This document shows positions 9,601 through 19,673 of a stretch of 64,000 nucleotides of DNA, piece after piece. The stretch is from RGIG3013 sp045538935 (GTDB lineage Bacteria; Bacillota; Clostridia; Oscillospirales; Acutalibacteraceae). The translations under genes and the position numbers were made by a program. The notes below the pieces were generated by a model. That model searched no databases and was not told where the DNA came from. It worked only from the letters and a program-made list of their open reading frames with translations. The stretch spans positions 232,851-296,850 of the forward strand of contig JAZQEI010000022.1 of NCBI GenBank assembly GCA_045538935.1, given 5' to 3'. Position 1 is the first letter of the stretch, and the number at the start of each line of letters is the position of its first letter.

Positions 9601-12600
9601 AAAGTTCTGCTCGAGTTCCAGTTACAATGACATCGCCACGTTTTTGATCAGAGCCGATAATATGTGAATTGTCTAATTTTATGTAAGTTGTATTTTGAAT
9701 TTGAATAGTACCATACAGCATAAGGTTATATATTGTTGCGTTGCCTTTTATAAGAATATGATCGCTTGCATTACCTACGAGTAAATCTGCAACATCGAAT
9801 ATACCAAACTCATTAACCGTAATAGATTTCCAATATATATCACCGCCTATGCTGGTGGGGTTGTTTGAAGAACTTTCGGGTACTTTTAAAGTTCCGTTTA
9901 CTGTTATGCCGTATCCGTCCGCAAAATGCAATCTTGTTCCGGGTAATATGGTTAATTTAACATCATGGGGGATAACAAGGTCTCGGCCAAAGGATATTGT
10001 TCCGTTTTCAATAGTTGTTGTACCCAAAGCAACGTTTTTATGACCGTTATCAATTGCGCTTTGCAAAGCAGTTGCGCTTTCGCATAATATTGCTATATTA
10101 GACTCATTTCCAAAAGCATTCTCGTGTATTTGTAAATTTTCATAGTCGGGCAATATAATAGCGGCCTCGAGCGATGGCATTGAAAACGCATTACTTTCAA
10201 CAGTATAAACACCCCAAGGTATAGTAACTGTAGTAAGTGCGCAGTTTTTAAACGCGCTTGCTCGTATAGCTTGTGCGTTGGTATACATTCCATTAAACCA
10301 GTTTAAATGTTTTAGGCTTGTACAATCTTCAAATGCAGAATACTGTATTTCGGTAACGCTAAGAGGAATATAAACACTTGTAAGGCTCGTACATTCGTAA
10401 AACGCATGGTCAGAAATTACTGTAAGATTTTCAGACAGGTCTATGCTTTTTAGTGCGGTACATCCTATAAACGCGCCATTTTCCATAGTGGTTACACTGT
10501 CGGGCATATCAAAACTCACGAACGGGCACCCGCTAAAAGCATAAGAGCCGATATATGTAAGACTATTTGGCAAGGTTATTTGCGTTAGGCTTTCGCAACC
10601 CGAAAATGCCGCAAAATCTATTTTTGTTACGGTGTCGGGAATTGTGACCGATTGCAAATCGGTATTGTTTATAAAAGTCTCTCTACCTATAGTGGTTACC
10701 GCCACACCATCGACATATGACGGTATAGTAAACCCGGTTACGCTTCCAACATAATTTGAAATAGTGCCGGTTGTTGGGTCAAAGTCAAAATCTATTATGT
10801 GGTTAATAACTACCGTATACTGACAGCCATTACCCGCTTGGTCTATCGCCCTAAAATAAAATTCGCCATTTTCGGTAAAAGTAAATGATTCGGCATTAAG
10901 TGTGCCGTCGTCGCAAGACGCATAAACAGTTACGCTATCTCTTGTGGGTTCGGTAGAATAAGGCAATATTGTTATAACGGGTGCTACGCGGTCAATATTG
11001 GTTATTGTGATCGTTTCGGTAATAGTGTCTGAAAATATATCTATTGCGGTAAAGGTATAACTACCGTTATCGGTAAACACATACTCAGAGTTACTTAGGG
11101 TACAGTTTACGCCCGTAGCAGTTACTTTGATATTTTGGTTTGTGGGGGTAGTAGTATAGTCGTTTATGGCTATTTCTATTGTGATTGCTGTAAAGGGAAC
11201 GGAGTTTTGGGTGCAGTACGTTGCCGCGGCAGAATCGGCAAACGAATAAACTGTTAGGGCGCTACAATTCGCAAAGGCATTGGCGCCTATGGTGGTAGTA
11301 TTATCAGAAATATATGCCGATTCTAAAACCGTACAGTTTTTAAAGCAATTAGCACCTATGGACAAAACGCTTGACGGAATTATTATATGGGCAAGTTTTG
11401 CGCCCGAGCCAAATGCGTAAGCGCCTAACTGCTCTAAACCGCGAGGTAAGGTTATAGACTGCAAACTTTTAGAGTTACAAAAAGCAAAATCGCCTATGGT
11501 TTTAAGCGCACTGTTTTGTGCGAAAACCACCTCGCTTAAAGCGTTACAGTAATTAAACGCATGTTGGCTTATTGTTGTAACGCCGGAAGGTATTGTAACA
11601 CTTACAAGCTTTATACAACCGTAAAAAGCATTATTTTTAATTTCGGTTACTGTATTTGGTATTTCAACCGAAATCATTTTAGTTTTGTTTCTAAACAATG
11701 ACTCTCCAAGTGCGGTTACGGTTATACCGTTTAAAGATTCGGGTATAACAACATTCTCTTCGCTTGCGTTATAAGATGTAAGCACACCATTTTGGTCTAT
11801 AGTAAAGCGTTTGTCGATGTTTGTTACTGTAACAGTTTTTTCTGCGATATTTCCAACGTTGTCTACCGCAGTAAAGGTATAACTGCCGTTTTCGGTAAAG
11901 GTATACTCACAAACCTCCATATAACCGTTTTCTGCAACAGCGGTTACTGTTATATTGTTATTAGTTGTGCCTGTAAAATAATCGTTTACGGTTATGGTAG
12001 CAAGCGAGCGGAAACTGTAAAACAGGTTATTATTAAGCACATAATCGTGGGCAAACGTACCCTGTTTTACGTAGCAAATAACGTTTTCACAGCCTTCTAC
12101 TATACCCGTGCCTATAAAGCTTATATCTTGCGGTAACGATATATACTCTAAGCCTGTACAATCTTTAAATGCGCCGTTACCTATAGAATTCATTTCAGAT
12201 GGCAAATATACTTTGGTTAAGTTCTGGCAAGACGAAAAGGCCTCTATCTCTATGCAAGTAAGGCTTTCGGGAAAATTAATTTGCTCTAAATTTGTACAAC
12301 CGTTAAAAGCATCTTTTCCTATTTTGGTGACGCCTTCGGGAAGTATTACGGTTTTAAGCGAAGTACATCCGTAAAACATACTATCGTTAATATATGTAAT
12401 GCCTTCGGGTACTGTAAAGGTTTCAAGCGCGGTACATTTTCTAAACAGTGCTTGCGCCGTTATTCCACTTTGTGCTACTTTTGACGGTATGTTTATGGTT
12501 TTAAGGCTTGTGCAAGACGAAAAAGCGTAATTACCAAGCTGCATTATGCTCTCGGGTAAAGTTAAATTCACCAACCTAGTGCAGTTATTAAATGCAGCAG

Positions 12601-15451
12601 TGCGTATTTCTACAAGAGCTCCGTTTTCGGCAAATGATATGTTTTTAAGATTTACACAATATGAGAACGAATAATCGCAAATAGCCTGTACTTTATTTGG
12701 AATTATTACATTATCTAAATTTATGCAACCATAGAAAGCATAATCGTATATATACATAAGCTCGCCCGACATTGTAGCGTTACTTAAAGCTATACAATTA
12801 CGGAAAGCTGACGGGCCTATAACCAATGTTGAAGAAGGAATTATAACACTACTAAGTTTTTTGCACTCTGCAAAAGCATAGCTGTTAATATATTTTAGTC
12901 CGTTACAAAGCACAACGTCGGTAATATTTGAGCAACCGTAAAAAGCGTATTTGTCAATAGTCGTAATTCCTTCGGGAAGAATAACAGTATTAATGTTTAG
13001 GTTATCTTTAAATGCCTGCGAGCCTATTTTTACTACGGCTACCGAATTTATGCTCGACGGTACAGTTACGTCAGTATCAGTTCCGTTATATTTAACTATA
13101 GTTCCAGTTGAAACATCGAACTCGTAATCACCCGAAATAATTATCGAAGAAGCCTGTGTTTCGGTTTGATTTTCGGTAGTGTCCGAATTGATATTTGAAT
13201 CGTCAATAATTTGATCGGTTAAGTGCGAAGCACTTGCCGATGGGTATGCATACATATACTCTATGCAGTCGTTCTTGGTGCCGTAATAACCTGTGGTAGC
13301 TTCTATATTTTTACCACTTAATGCCCTTATTAAGCCACCAACTGCAAACCAGTCGTAATCGTCACTTAAAACAGCTGTTTTTTCTTCAAAGCAGAGCATG
13401 CCAAGCAAAGGTAAATCTTGCTCAAAGGTAATAATACCGCTTAAGCCGTCATCTGACAACTGAACTTCTGTGGCTTTTACCACTATGTCATTTTGTTGGG
13501 CATCATATGCGTATATAAATTGTTCAGGTGTTTGGGTTAAAAACTGAACAGGCTCACTAAATGTAATTTTAAGTGAATTACTGTCGTTAGGCAATGCCGA
13601 AACAAATTTTGCGTAAATATCGGTATCGCAAGACACCGTTTTGCTCGTATCATTGCTTTTACAAGGTGCAAAGCTATAATCACAAATTGTTTGAATATCA
13701 AAAAAGTTATTTTGCGCCGTTGGGTCTGATATAGTTATACTAAAAGACGTAATATTTGCATCGGTGGGAATGTTAAATTTTAAAATAACATTATTGGAAT
13801 ATTCGTTAGCATTATACTTAACCGGCGCTTCATAAACGCAAGAAAATTCTTCGTCGGCAGATAGGGTTATAACTTCTGTGTCTGTTACGCATTTTAGCTG
13901 AACGTTTTTATTATTAAGATTTACTTTCTCTGAGAATTTTAGGCGAACGATACCTTTATATTCATTTATAATTTCCGCACCTAAAAGTTCTGCAAAGTCT
14001 GCTACAACAGTGTTAATTTCACCATTGAATTCTCGATCTTCAAAAATTTCAGAAGAGCTAGGTTGTATAACCTTTATTTCTCCGCCCAAAACCGAGCATT
14101 CAAAGACTATATCAAAAACATTGTTATCTACAGCCGTTATGCTTTGTGGATAATATTGTACTCCGTCTACGAAAAGCAAAGTGTTTTCTAACAATAACTG
14201 TTCGTCTGCAACAGCTGAATTAAACTTAATGCGCACAGTATTTTGAGATAACCTTTTAGCATAAAAAATATCTGCTTGTTTTTTATATTCAATAAAACAC
14301 AAGCCTATTTGTCTTCCTGAATCATCAAAATTTTGTGTAAAAATTTGTTTGCCGTCACCTAAAACAACTGTTGATGTTCCGTCAACCGAGCAAACTAATC
14401 TAATATAACCGTCTGTAGTTATATTAGAATCAAAGGTGACATCATACACAGCACCGCTTTCGTCGGTAGCCACAACCTGCTCTGCATAAGACACGCGAGA
14501 ACTAATTTCGGTATTTTCTGATATGCTAAACAAAGTTTCAGGGTTTTGCGTGTTGAAGCTTATAGGCTTAGAAAATGTAATTCTTGCCTTGTTTAGCTCT
14601 AAAAATTTAACATCTAAGGCATATATAAAGTTATTTGTGTATGTGAAAACTATACTGTCGCCACCTATTAACGACGGGTTATTGGCTTTTATTCCTTTAT
14701 CATCAGAAACACTTAAAACAGTATTCATGTATTCGTCAACATCTGCAACTGCTTCACTTATTACGATGTTACCGTTTTCATACAGCGCGCTGTTAAATAT
14801 AACTTTATAGGTGCCAATATCTGTTTTTTCTATACTCTTGGCGCATATAGTATTTCCGGATATATCTTGTACAACAATATATTCGCAAGGGTTACCTAAA
14901 AACTCAGTATCACAATTAAATTTAAGTGTAGCCGTATTCTCCGACGTTAACAATACTTGACTAAGCATATTCTCTATCGTATAAGAGCACATTACTGAAT
15001 CAAAATTATTATAAGAATTGTTTGCAACAAGTAAATCTCCTGTGTTATCGCAAATAGGGGTAATATATCCGTCAAAAGTTTCGTCGGATATAAACATATA
15101 TCCGTCCGAATATACTTCTACTGCAAAATTAACGTCTATCGCAAGCGCGTATCTTGTGCTATTATATTCGTATGAATCTACAAGTTCGATACTGGATGAA
15201 ATAATTTTCTCGTTAGATGTATATTCACTATTTTGAGTAACAAAAAACTCAAGATTTTCCTCATCTATCTTTGCCGGACGGTTAAGGGTTATTCTTAACT
15301 TGTTCCTTTCACCATTAACACTTTGCACGCTAACTACGCTTAGCGGCTCTTCTTCGGTGTTATTTGCATCACTTGCACAAACAACCAGAGGTTGTATGAA
15401 TAATACAACCGAAAGAATAATTGATATTAGCTTGTTTTTCAAATTCTTCAT
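6686..15451 (-). CDS. Giant secreted BspA-type leucine-rich-repeat surface protein
   Basis: This is a 2921-residue exported protein. Signal peptide 1-26 ends VVCA. About 40-770 holds several beta-sandwich units with recurring LRI/VRIKF...P and ARITFSKP motifs. There are three blocks of LRR_5 repeats (about 772-1140, 1213-1407 and 1555-1784) with the motif AFxxCxxLxxVxIPxxVxxIGxxAF. Between the blocks are Ig-like linkers (FTENGSYTFTAVD). About 1814-2330 is Asn-rich and resembles a right-handed beta-helix. Two SH3b-like segments follow (about 2352-2497), a Big_2-like domain (about 2507-2587), and a C-terminal region with CKCCGAEF. No LPXTG, SLH or choline-binding anchor is seen. BspA-type repeats usually mediate adhesion; the partner is unknown. 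Confidence 0.92.
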   Translation of the reverse strand: MKNLKNKLISIILSVVLFIQPLVVCASDANNTEEEPLSVVSVQSVNGERNKLRITLNRPAKIDEENLEFFVTQNSEYTSNEKIISSSIELVDSYEYNSTRYALAIDVNFAVEVYSDGYMFISDETFDGYITPICDNTGDLLVANNSYNNFDSVMCSYTIENMLSQVLLTSENTATLKFNCDTEFLGNPCEYIVVQDISGNTICAKSIEKTDIGTYKVIFNSALYENGNIVISEAVADVDEYMNTVLSVSDDKGIKANNPSLIGGDSIVFTYTNNFIYALDVKFLELNKARITFSKPISFNTQNPETLFSISENTEISSRVSYAEQVVATDESGAVYDVTFDSNITTDGYIRLVCSVDGTSTVVLGDGKQIFTQNFDDSGRQIGLCFIEYKKQADIFYAKRLSQNTVRIKFNSAVADEQLLLENTLLFVDGVQYYPQSITAVDNNVFDIVFECSVLGGEIKVIQPSSSEIFEDREFNGEINTVVADFAELLGAEIINEYKGIVRLKFSEKVNLNNKNVQLKCVTDTEVITLSADEEFSCVYEAPVKYNANEYSNNVILKFNIPTDANITSFSITISDPTAQNNFFDIQTICDYSFAPCKSNDTSKTVSCDTDIYAKFVSALPNDSNSLKITFSEPVQFLTQTPEQFIYAYDAQQNDIVVKATEVQLSDDGLSGIITFEQDLPLLGMLCFEEKTAVLSDDYDWFAVGGLIRALSGKNIEATTGYYGTKNDCIEYMYAYPSASASHLTDQIIDDSNINSDTTENQTETQASSIIISGDYEFDVSTGTIVKYNGTDTDVTVPSSINSVAVVKIGSQAFKDNLNINTVILPEGITTIDKYAFYGCSNITDVVLCNGLKYINSYAFAECKKLSSVIIPSSTLVIGPSAFRNCIALSNATMSGELMYIYDYAFYGCINLDNVIIPNKVQAICDYSFSYCVNLKNISFAENGALVEIRTAAFNNCTRLVNLTLPESIMQLGNYAFSSCTSLKTINIPSKVAQSGITAQALFRKCTALETFTVPEGITYINDSMFYGCTSLKTVILPEGVTKIGKDAFNGCTNLEQINFPESLTCIEIEAFSSCQNLTKVYLPSEMNSIGNGAFKDCTGLEYISLPQDISFIGTGIVEGCENVICYVKQGTFAHDYVLNNNLFYSFRSLATITVNDYFTGTTNNNITVTAVAENGYMEVCEYTFTENGSYTFTAVDNVGNIAEKTVTVTNIDKRFTIDQNGVLTSYNASEENVVIPESLNGITVTALGESLFRNKTKMISVEIPNTVTEIKNNAFYGCIKLVSVTIPSGVTTISQHAFNYCNALSEVVFAQNSALKTIGDFAFCNSKSLQSITLPRGLEQLGAYAFGSGAKLAHIIIPSSVLSIGANCFKNCTVLESAYISDNTTTIGANAFANCSALTVYSFADSAAATYCTQNSVPFTAITIEIAINDYTTTPTNQNIKVTATGVNCTLSNSEYVFTDNGSYTFTAIDIFSDTITETITITNIDRVAPVITILPYSTEPTRDSVTVYASCDDGTLNAESFTFTENGEFYFRAIDQAGNGCQYTVVINHIIDFDFDPTTGTISNYVGSVTGFTIPSYVDGVAVTTIGRETFINNTDLQSVTIPDTVTKIDFAAFSGCESLTQITLPNSLTYIGSYAFSGCPFVSFDMPDSVTTMENGAFIGCTALKSIDLSENLTVISDHAFYECTSLTSVYIPLSVTEIQYSAFEDCTSLKHLNWFNGMYTNAQAIRASAFKNCALTTVTIPWGVYTVESNAFSMPSLEAAIILPDYENLQIHENAFGNESNIAILCESATALQSAIDNGHKNVALGTTTIENGTISFGRDLVIPHDVKLTILPGTRLHFADGYGITVNGTLKVPESSSNNPTSIGGDIYWKSITVNEFGIFDVADLLVGNASDHILIKGNATIYNLMLYGTIQIQNTTYIKLDNSHIIGSDQKRGDVIVTGTRAELFEIYNSDVLHDIVLSYTGAADTNILNSRARSVKINGNISANVNIIGCNINTLASYGVGIDVVLNSGVCVNIEDTVIEFSQHTPPGNNSNADTLALGIKITNADGNINVLGSTVNYADYGIYSNITSGSGNINIGSANNPNTLGSVYLVAVSLNTEAASTANISVVGNNIIYPVGSFKSAVSIYSTSNGDITVNDNNIQNVFIAIDVANFGNGNLTVNNNLVSNASMGMQINNQGTGLVKINYNDISTYTQYGVYIASAESESVSLIGNYLAAYNTQRETYPVYVNLEKFNSDFSLVFGNRFIQNKYNTIVINGTLKHDMSYNGDLSVLFGGIDLNGHSLTVEGMLYHLDGDIRINNGSLTVNGKYVLGENASLYLDGYDDLKRLSLNNYAFNNTLGIVRSNIDLTPNAYVTEQSTVLNGPGEDYWNVASSDVINNVFVNVLWSENGYNYVEYPYYDDNGIFVRLKRGYIPVDAVNYNIDINRYPRTNQYVNSGIIYDMPSTQSSVVDRVYSAITVTVLYIEGEFSYIEYEYNSTAGSVAYKRAYILSNQVENNANAKRIILSKTEINLDISSEQTGIYKLNMSFRPIFATNVEVGFRGYDINVVEVDPDGTVYGVNAGTTVVTVYLIENPDVLATCKVNVCDSRYADTHAGQLEVKVESTPAGEEKKIKHILTCKCCGAEFLHPEHQDADILTEADFITVTALLGLAISDQFSVNERHAETCYRAVDKIRSKYSGYQHKNYKNLCASPYIYTYDKDTLRTNIEIGTKEYHEITQIGEAMLLNIDDFLPASVTELLNIKSGTLQNIEKFVRLQALYLEFKEKPITFFNVAYFLKEFLGVISVEKIILKLINDENIKNSIMRIAKNSNVYIQIATFLYDSGETYVKNYVTPGTVMVKIQIDSDTARTNFVGHYDMYFDYVEIFSESLEQSERTESLTTTNGFSHSYFGYPDSDENDNENYLYYQGGYSSDDLI

Positions 15452-15542
15452 TTTTCGCTCTCCTTTTATTTACCAATTTTTACCAATTATAGCGTTTGTT
15501 TTCAGTTTTGTCAACACCGATTGTAATAAGCACATAAAAAAG

Positions 15543-15564
15543 CCCTTGCGAGTACTCGCAAGGG
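15543..15564 (-). terminator. Terminator of the antiporter gene
   Basis: The perfect palindrome CCCTTGCGAG-TA-CTCGCAAGGG is followed on the minus strand by CTTTTTTATG, just past the antiporter stop codon. Confidence 0.85.
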
Positions 15565-15575
15565 AAAGTTATTTC

Positions 15576-16847
15576 TTAAATTTTTGCTTTGGGTTGACGG
15601 GCGCTCTTTTTGCCCTCGGGGTTGATTTCGTGAGCCTTTTGAAGAGATATTTTTGTAAGATACGGACCTATAAGCTCGTAAATTAGCACCGAGAAGAGTG
15701 TTATGTTTCTTACCATAATACCAATCTCACCAAGCTCCTCGGCCTTAATTGCCATACCGAGCGCTACGCCCGCTTGCGGCAAAAGGGTAATACCTAGGTA
15801 TTTAACTATGTTTTTATCGCACTTGGTAGCTTTAGCGCTAAGTGCCGCTCCCGAATATTTACCTATGGAACGAGTGAGAATATATACAAAGCCAATAAAT
15901 ACTACGGCAGACGATTTAAACACGCTAAGCTCTAGCTCGGCACCGCTTATTACAAAGAACAGCACTAAGAGCGGCGCTGCCCAACGCTCAACTCGGTCCA
16001 TAAGTTCTTCTGAAAAGTCACACATATTGCAAAATACTGTACCGAGCATCATACAAACTAAAAGTGATGAAAATGCGATTTTTATGCCTGCTATTTCAAA
16101 GCTTACCATAGAAAGCGCAACTGTGAGCAACACAAAGGTAACGCTCATTGCTATGCGCTTTGAACGAGAATGGAAAAACTGCTCGAAGAAGGTAAAGAGT
16201 AATCCCATAACAAAACCGAGCAAGAGCGATAAAATAACCTCTAAAACGGGCTCTAAAATTACCGATAAAACATCTACATGGCCTGCTATGAGCGCTTTGG
16301 CTATACCGAAAGATACTGCAAACAAAATAAGACCTACGGCATCGTCTAGAGCAACTATAGGTAGCAAAATATCGGTTAACGGGCCCTTTGATTTGTACTG
16401 TCGAACAACCATTAAGGTTGCGGCGGGAGCCGTAGCAGAGGCCACTGCACCAAGAACTATTGCCGATTCTAGCGGCAAAACCTCGGGCATTGCAAAGTGA
16501 AGACCTATTAATGCAGCATCTACCAAAACGGTTGCGGTAACGGCCTGAACAATACCTATTACGGTTGCTTGCTTGCCTGTGTGCTTTAGGGTTTTTAGTC
16601 TAAACTCATTACCAATAGAAAAAGCAATAAAGCCCAAAGCTACGTCCGATAAAATACTGTAGCTTTTAATATCGGCCATGCTAACAAAGCCCAGCCCTTT
16701 AATACCTAACGCGCCAAGTCCGTACGGACCAATTAAAATACCTGCTACAAGGTAGGCAGTAACGGCAGGAAGTTGTACTTTTTTTGCCAGACGTGAAAGC
16801 ATTAGTCCCGCAAAAACTGCTACCGATAAAGAAAGTAGTGCTTGCAA
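15576..16847 (-). CDS. Cation/proton antiporter, CPA2 (KefB/NapA-like) family
   Basis: This 423-residue integral membrane protein has about 12 hydrophobic segments and the CPA2 signatures YLVAGILIGPYGLG near the N-terminus and SATAPAATLMVVRQY plus LDDAVGLILF in the core, where the paired acidic residues of related antiporters lie. It exchanges Na+ or K+ for protons across the membrane. The C-terminal regulatory TrkA domain of KefB is absent. The start is a TTG with AGGAG ten bases upstream; the ATG nearby is out of frame. A 50-base copy of its 3' end is found at 4224-4273. Confidence 0.9.
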   Translation of the reverse strand: MQALLSLSVAVFAGLMLSRLAKKVQLPAVTAYLVAGILIGPYGLGALGIKGLGFVSMADIKSYSILSDVALGFIAFSIGNEFRLKTLKHTGKQATVIGIVQAVTATVLVDAALIGLHFAMPEVLPLESAIVLGAVASATAPAATLMVVRQYKSKGPLTDILLPIVALDDAVGLILFAVSFGIAKALIAGHVDVLSVILEPVLEVILSLLLGFVMGLLFTFFEQFFHSRSKRIAMSVTFVLLTVALSMVSFEIAGIKIAFSSLLVCMMLGTVFCNMCDFSEELMDRVERWAAPLLVLFFVISGAELELSVFKSSAVVFIGFVYILTRSIGKYSGAALSAKATKCDKNIVKYLGITLLPQAGVALGMAIKAEELGEIGIMVRNITLFSVLIYELIGPYLTKISLQKAHEINPEGKKSARQPKAKI

Positions 16848-17042
16848 ATGGGGTCATCTCCTAAATTTAAATGTTTTATACATTGTATATTCCAAATGCA
16901 AAGTTTAGCACTTTTACAAAATTTGTCAAGTTTAATTTGCAAATTTTTATGTTTTAAACTATAAAAGCATATTGATTTTTAATTTTTTGTATAATATAAT
17001 TGTATAAGATATTATCATTTTTCATTTTGAGGTGCTTTTTAA

Positions 17043-18698
17043 ATGGACTTTATGCAAAAATACTTATTCTGGTTAGAAAATTCCGACGATGAAACCAAGG
17101 CCGAGCTTTTAAAATTAAAGGGCAACGAAGAAGAAATTTACGCCCGTTTTGGTGCTGAGCTTGAATTTGGTACAGCCGGTATGCGCGGTATAATAGGCGC
17201 CGGTACAAACCGCATTAACCGTTACATTGTGGCAAAGGCAACAAAAGGTTTTGCCGACTATATAAACAGTGTTGATGGTGCTAAAAAACGCGGTATTGCC
17301 ATTGGTTATGATAACCGCCATATGTCTTATGAATTTGCCCTTGTTACTGCAGGTGTTTTAGCAGCTAACGGAATAAAGAGCTTTTTGTTTGAGTCGCTTC
17401 GCACCACACCTGAATTGTCTTACGCGGTACGCCACTTAAACTGCTTTGGCGGTGTTGTTATTACTGCATCGCATAATCCGCCCGAATATAACGGATATAA
17501 GCTTTATGACGAAACGGGTTGTCAGTTAATTCCCTCTTTAGCACAAAAGGTTATGGATAATATTGCTAAAATTGACGACGAATTAAAGGTTAAGGCTCTC
17601 CCGCTCAATGAAGCCGGCGATTTAATAGATATTATAGGTGAAAATATTGACATTCCTTACTACAACAAGGTTTTAGATTTAAGGTTTGACAAAGACACCA
17701 ACAAAAACATAACCGTAATATACACACCTCAGCACGGCACAGGCAATATTCCGGTAAGGTATGTTTTGCAAAAGGCGGGTTACAACGTTATTCCGGTTTT
17801 AGAGCAGTGCGAGGCAGACCCTAATTTTTCTAACACAAAAAGTCCTAACCCCGAAGTAACTGCCGCTTACGAAAAGGCAATAGAGTTATTAAAACAGCAC
17901 AATGCCGACATTGCTATTGCTACCGACCCCGACTGTGATAGACTTGGTGCGGTTATAAACCACAAGGGTGAGCAAATTCTGCTAACCGGCAACCAATCGG
18001 GCGCGGTTATACTTTATTACTTGCTTTCTCGCCATAAAGAAAACGGCACATTACCGAGTAATGCGGTTATGTTTAACACGGTAGTAACTTCGTCACTTGG
18101 TGATAAAATTGCCGAGGGCTTTGGGGTGACCACCGAAAAAACTCTAACCGGATTTAAGTTTATAGGCAACAAAATTGAAAATCATAACAAGGCAAACGAC
18201 AAAAAGTTTGTTTTTGGTTATGAAGAAAGCTACGGCTGTTTGGTTGGCGATTTTGTAAGAGATAAAGATGCTGTTCAGGCCTCCCTTATGTTCTGCGAGG
18301 CGGCAAATTATTACAAAGCGCAGGGCAAAACACTTATAGATGTTTTAGAGGAAATTTATTCAAAGTTCGGCTATTTTTACGACACTCAAAGTTCTGTAAC
18401 CTTTTCTGATGCCAGAGGCAGCGAGAAAATAAAGGCAATTATGGAAACCTTAAGGACAAAGACCTTTAGAGAGATTGCGGGATATAAGTTAAAAAGCACA
18501 ACCGATTTTTTAAACAATATAGACGGCTTTGTAAAGAGTAACGTTTTGCTTTACACATTTTTAGACGGTGGTTTTGTTGCGGTGCGCCCCAGCGGTACCG
18601 AGCCAAAATGTAAGTTCTACTACTGCATACAAGGTAACGACAAACAACAAGCACTAGAAAAATGCGAGAAAATCAAAAAGGTTTTTGAGGTAAAGTAA
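17043..18698 (+). CDS. pgcA: Phosphoglucomutase/phosphomannomutase, alpha-D-phosphohexomutase family
   Basis: This is a 551-residue enzyme with all four family sites in order: the phosphoserine loop TASHNPPEYNGYK near residue 141, the metal loop DPDCDR near 295, the sugar-binding GYEESYG near 393 and the phosphate-binding RPSGTEPK near 515. It interconverts hexose 1- and 6-phosphates and so feeds nucleotide-sugar synthesis. The N-terminus (EFGTAGMRG, GAGTNR) is typical of the PgcA branch rather than GlmM. The ATG follows GAGGTG. It is four bases from the mannose-6-phosphate isomerase gene, which makes a two-gene hexose-phosphate operon. Confidence 0.94.
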   Translation: MDFMQKYLFWLENSDDETKAELLKLKGNEEEIYARFGAELEFGTAGMRGIIGAGTNRINRYIVAKATKGFADYINSVDGAKKRGIAIGYDNRHMSYEFALVTAGVLAANGIKSFLFESLRTTPELSYAVRHLNCFGGVVITASHNPPEYNGYKLYDETGCQLIPSLAQKVMDNIAKIDDELKVKALPLNEAGDLIDIIGENIDIPYYNKVLDLRFDKDTNKNITVIYTPQHGTGNIPVRYVLQKAGYNVIPVLEQCEADPNFSNTKSPNPEVTAAYEKAIELLKQHNADIAIATDPDCDRLGAVINHKGEQILLTGNQSGAVILYYLLSRHKENGTLPSNAVMFNTVVTSSLGDKIAEGFGVTTEKTLTGFKFIGNKIENHNKANDKKFVFGYEESYGCLVGDFVRDKDAVQASLMFCEAANYYKAQGKTLIDVLEEIYSKFGYFYDTQSSVTFSDARGSEKIKAIMETLRTKTFREIAGYKLKSTTDFLNNIDGFVKSNVLLYTFLDGGFVAVRPSGTEPKCKFYYCIQGNDKQQALEKCEKIKKVFEVK

Positions 18699-18702
18699 AA
18701 AG

Positions 18703-19638
18703 ATGGCAAAAAAATATCCGCTTTTACTTGGCCCCGTTATTAAAGACTACCTTTGGGGCGGAGTTAGACTAAAGCAAGAGTTTGGTTTTAAAACCGACCT
18801 TTCAAAAGCGGCAGAGGGTTGGATGCTAAGCATTCACAAAGACGGCACAAACACCGTTTTAAACGGCGAGTTTAAAGGCAAACACTTGAATGAGGTTTTA
18901 GACGCGTTTGGTGAAAAATCACAAGACTTTCCAATATTAATAAAGCTAATAGACGCTAAAGATAACCTCTCTGTTCAAGTGCACCCGAGCGACGATTTTG
19001 CCCTAAAGCACGAGGGTGAGCCGGGCAAGACTGAGATGTGGTACGTTGTAGACTGCGAGCCCGGTGCCGAGCTTGTTTTTGGGTTCAACCAAGATATAAC
19101 GCGTGCCGAATTTAAAGAAAGAATAGAGCAAAACACCTTAACAGATGTTTTAAACTATGTACAAGTTCAAAAGGGTGATGTGTTCTTTATAAAATCGGGC
19201 ACATTGCACGCTATTGGCGGCGGAATTTTAATTGCCGAAATTCAGCAAAACTCTAACACCACCTACCGCGTGTCTGACTACGGCAGGCTTGGTTTAGACG
19301 GCAAACCTCGTGAGTTACATATAGATAAGGCTTTAGAAGTTACCACATTAAATAAAAGCGGTGAATTTTGCCAGAGTTTTTTACCGCAAAAGCACGACTG
19401 CCACACAACACAAAAACTGGCCGTTTGCGAATATTTTAAGGTAGAAAAAATAAACCTTAACGGCACATTTAAAATTAACTATGACCACTTTGTAAGTCTT
19501 TTAATTTTAAGCGGCAGCGCCACAATAAATTACGAAAACAATGTTTTAAATGTTAAAAAGGGCGACAGTGTTTATATTCCAAGCGCAGTAGCTTGCCAAA
19601 TTACAGGCAAAGCAGAAATTATAAAATCTACAAATTAA
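18703..19638 (+). CDS. manA: Mannose-6-phosphate isomerase, class I
   Basis: This is a 311-residue cupin-type zinc isomerase that interconverts mannose 6-phosphate and fructose 6-phosphate. The metal site is visible: QVHPSD near residue 92, the KTEMWYV Glu near 105 and GTLHAIGGG near 163, then AEIQQNSNTTYRVSDYGR near 178. The length matches the short Firmicutes class. It is tightly linked to the upstream mutase gene and is followed by a strong terminator. Together they connect fructose 6-phosphate to mannose 1-phosphate for surface glycans. Confidence 0.94.
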   Translation: MAKKYPLLLGPVIKDYLWGGVRLKQEFGFKTDLSKAAEGWMLSIHKDGTNTVLNGEFKGKHLNEVLDAFGEKSQDFPILIKLIDAKDNLSVQVHPSDDFALKHEGEPGKTEMWYVVDCEPGAELVFGFNQDITRAEFKERIEQNTLTDVLNYVQVQKGDVFFIKSGTLHAIGGGILIAEIQQNSNTTYRVSDYGRLGLDGKPRELHIDKALEVTTLNKSGEFCQSFLPQKHDCHTTQKLAVCEYFKVEKINLNGTFKINYDHFVSLLILSGSATINYENNVLNVKKGDSVYIPSAVACQITGKAEIIKSTN

Positions 19639-19668
19639 AAAACCAAGCAGAAAAACCTGCTTGGTTTT
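19639..19668. terminator. Bidirectional terminator
   Basis: The stem AAACCAAGCAG / CTGCTTGGTTT with a loop of about six bases has A and T runs on both sides. It lies between the convergent manA and lipoprotein genes. Confidence 0.88.
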
Positions 19669-19673
19669 TTGTT

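Noticed and set aside
15703..16500. 265-codon plus-strand frame inside the antiporter gene
   Set aside because: It is antisense to a clear membrane protein gene, Ser/Thr/Lys-rich as antisense frames are, with no start signals.
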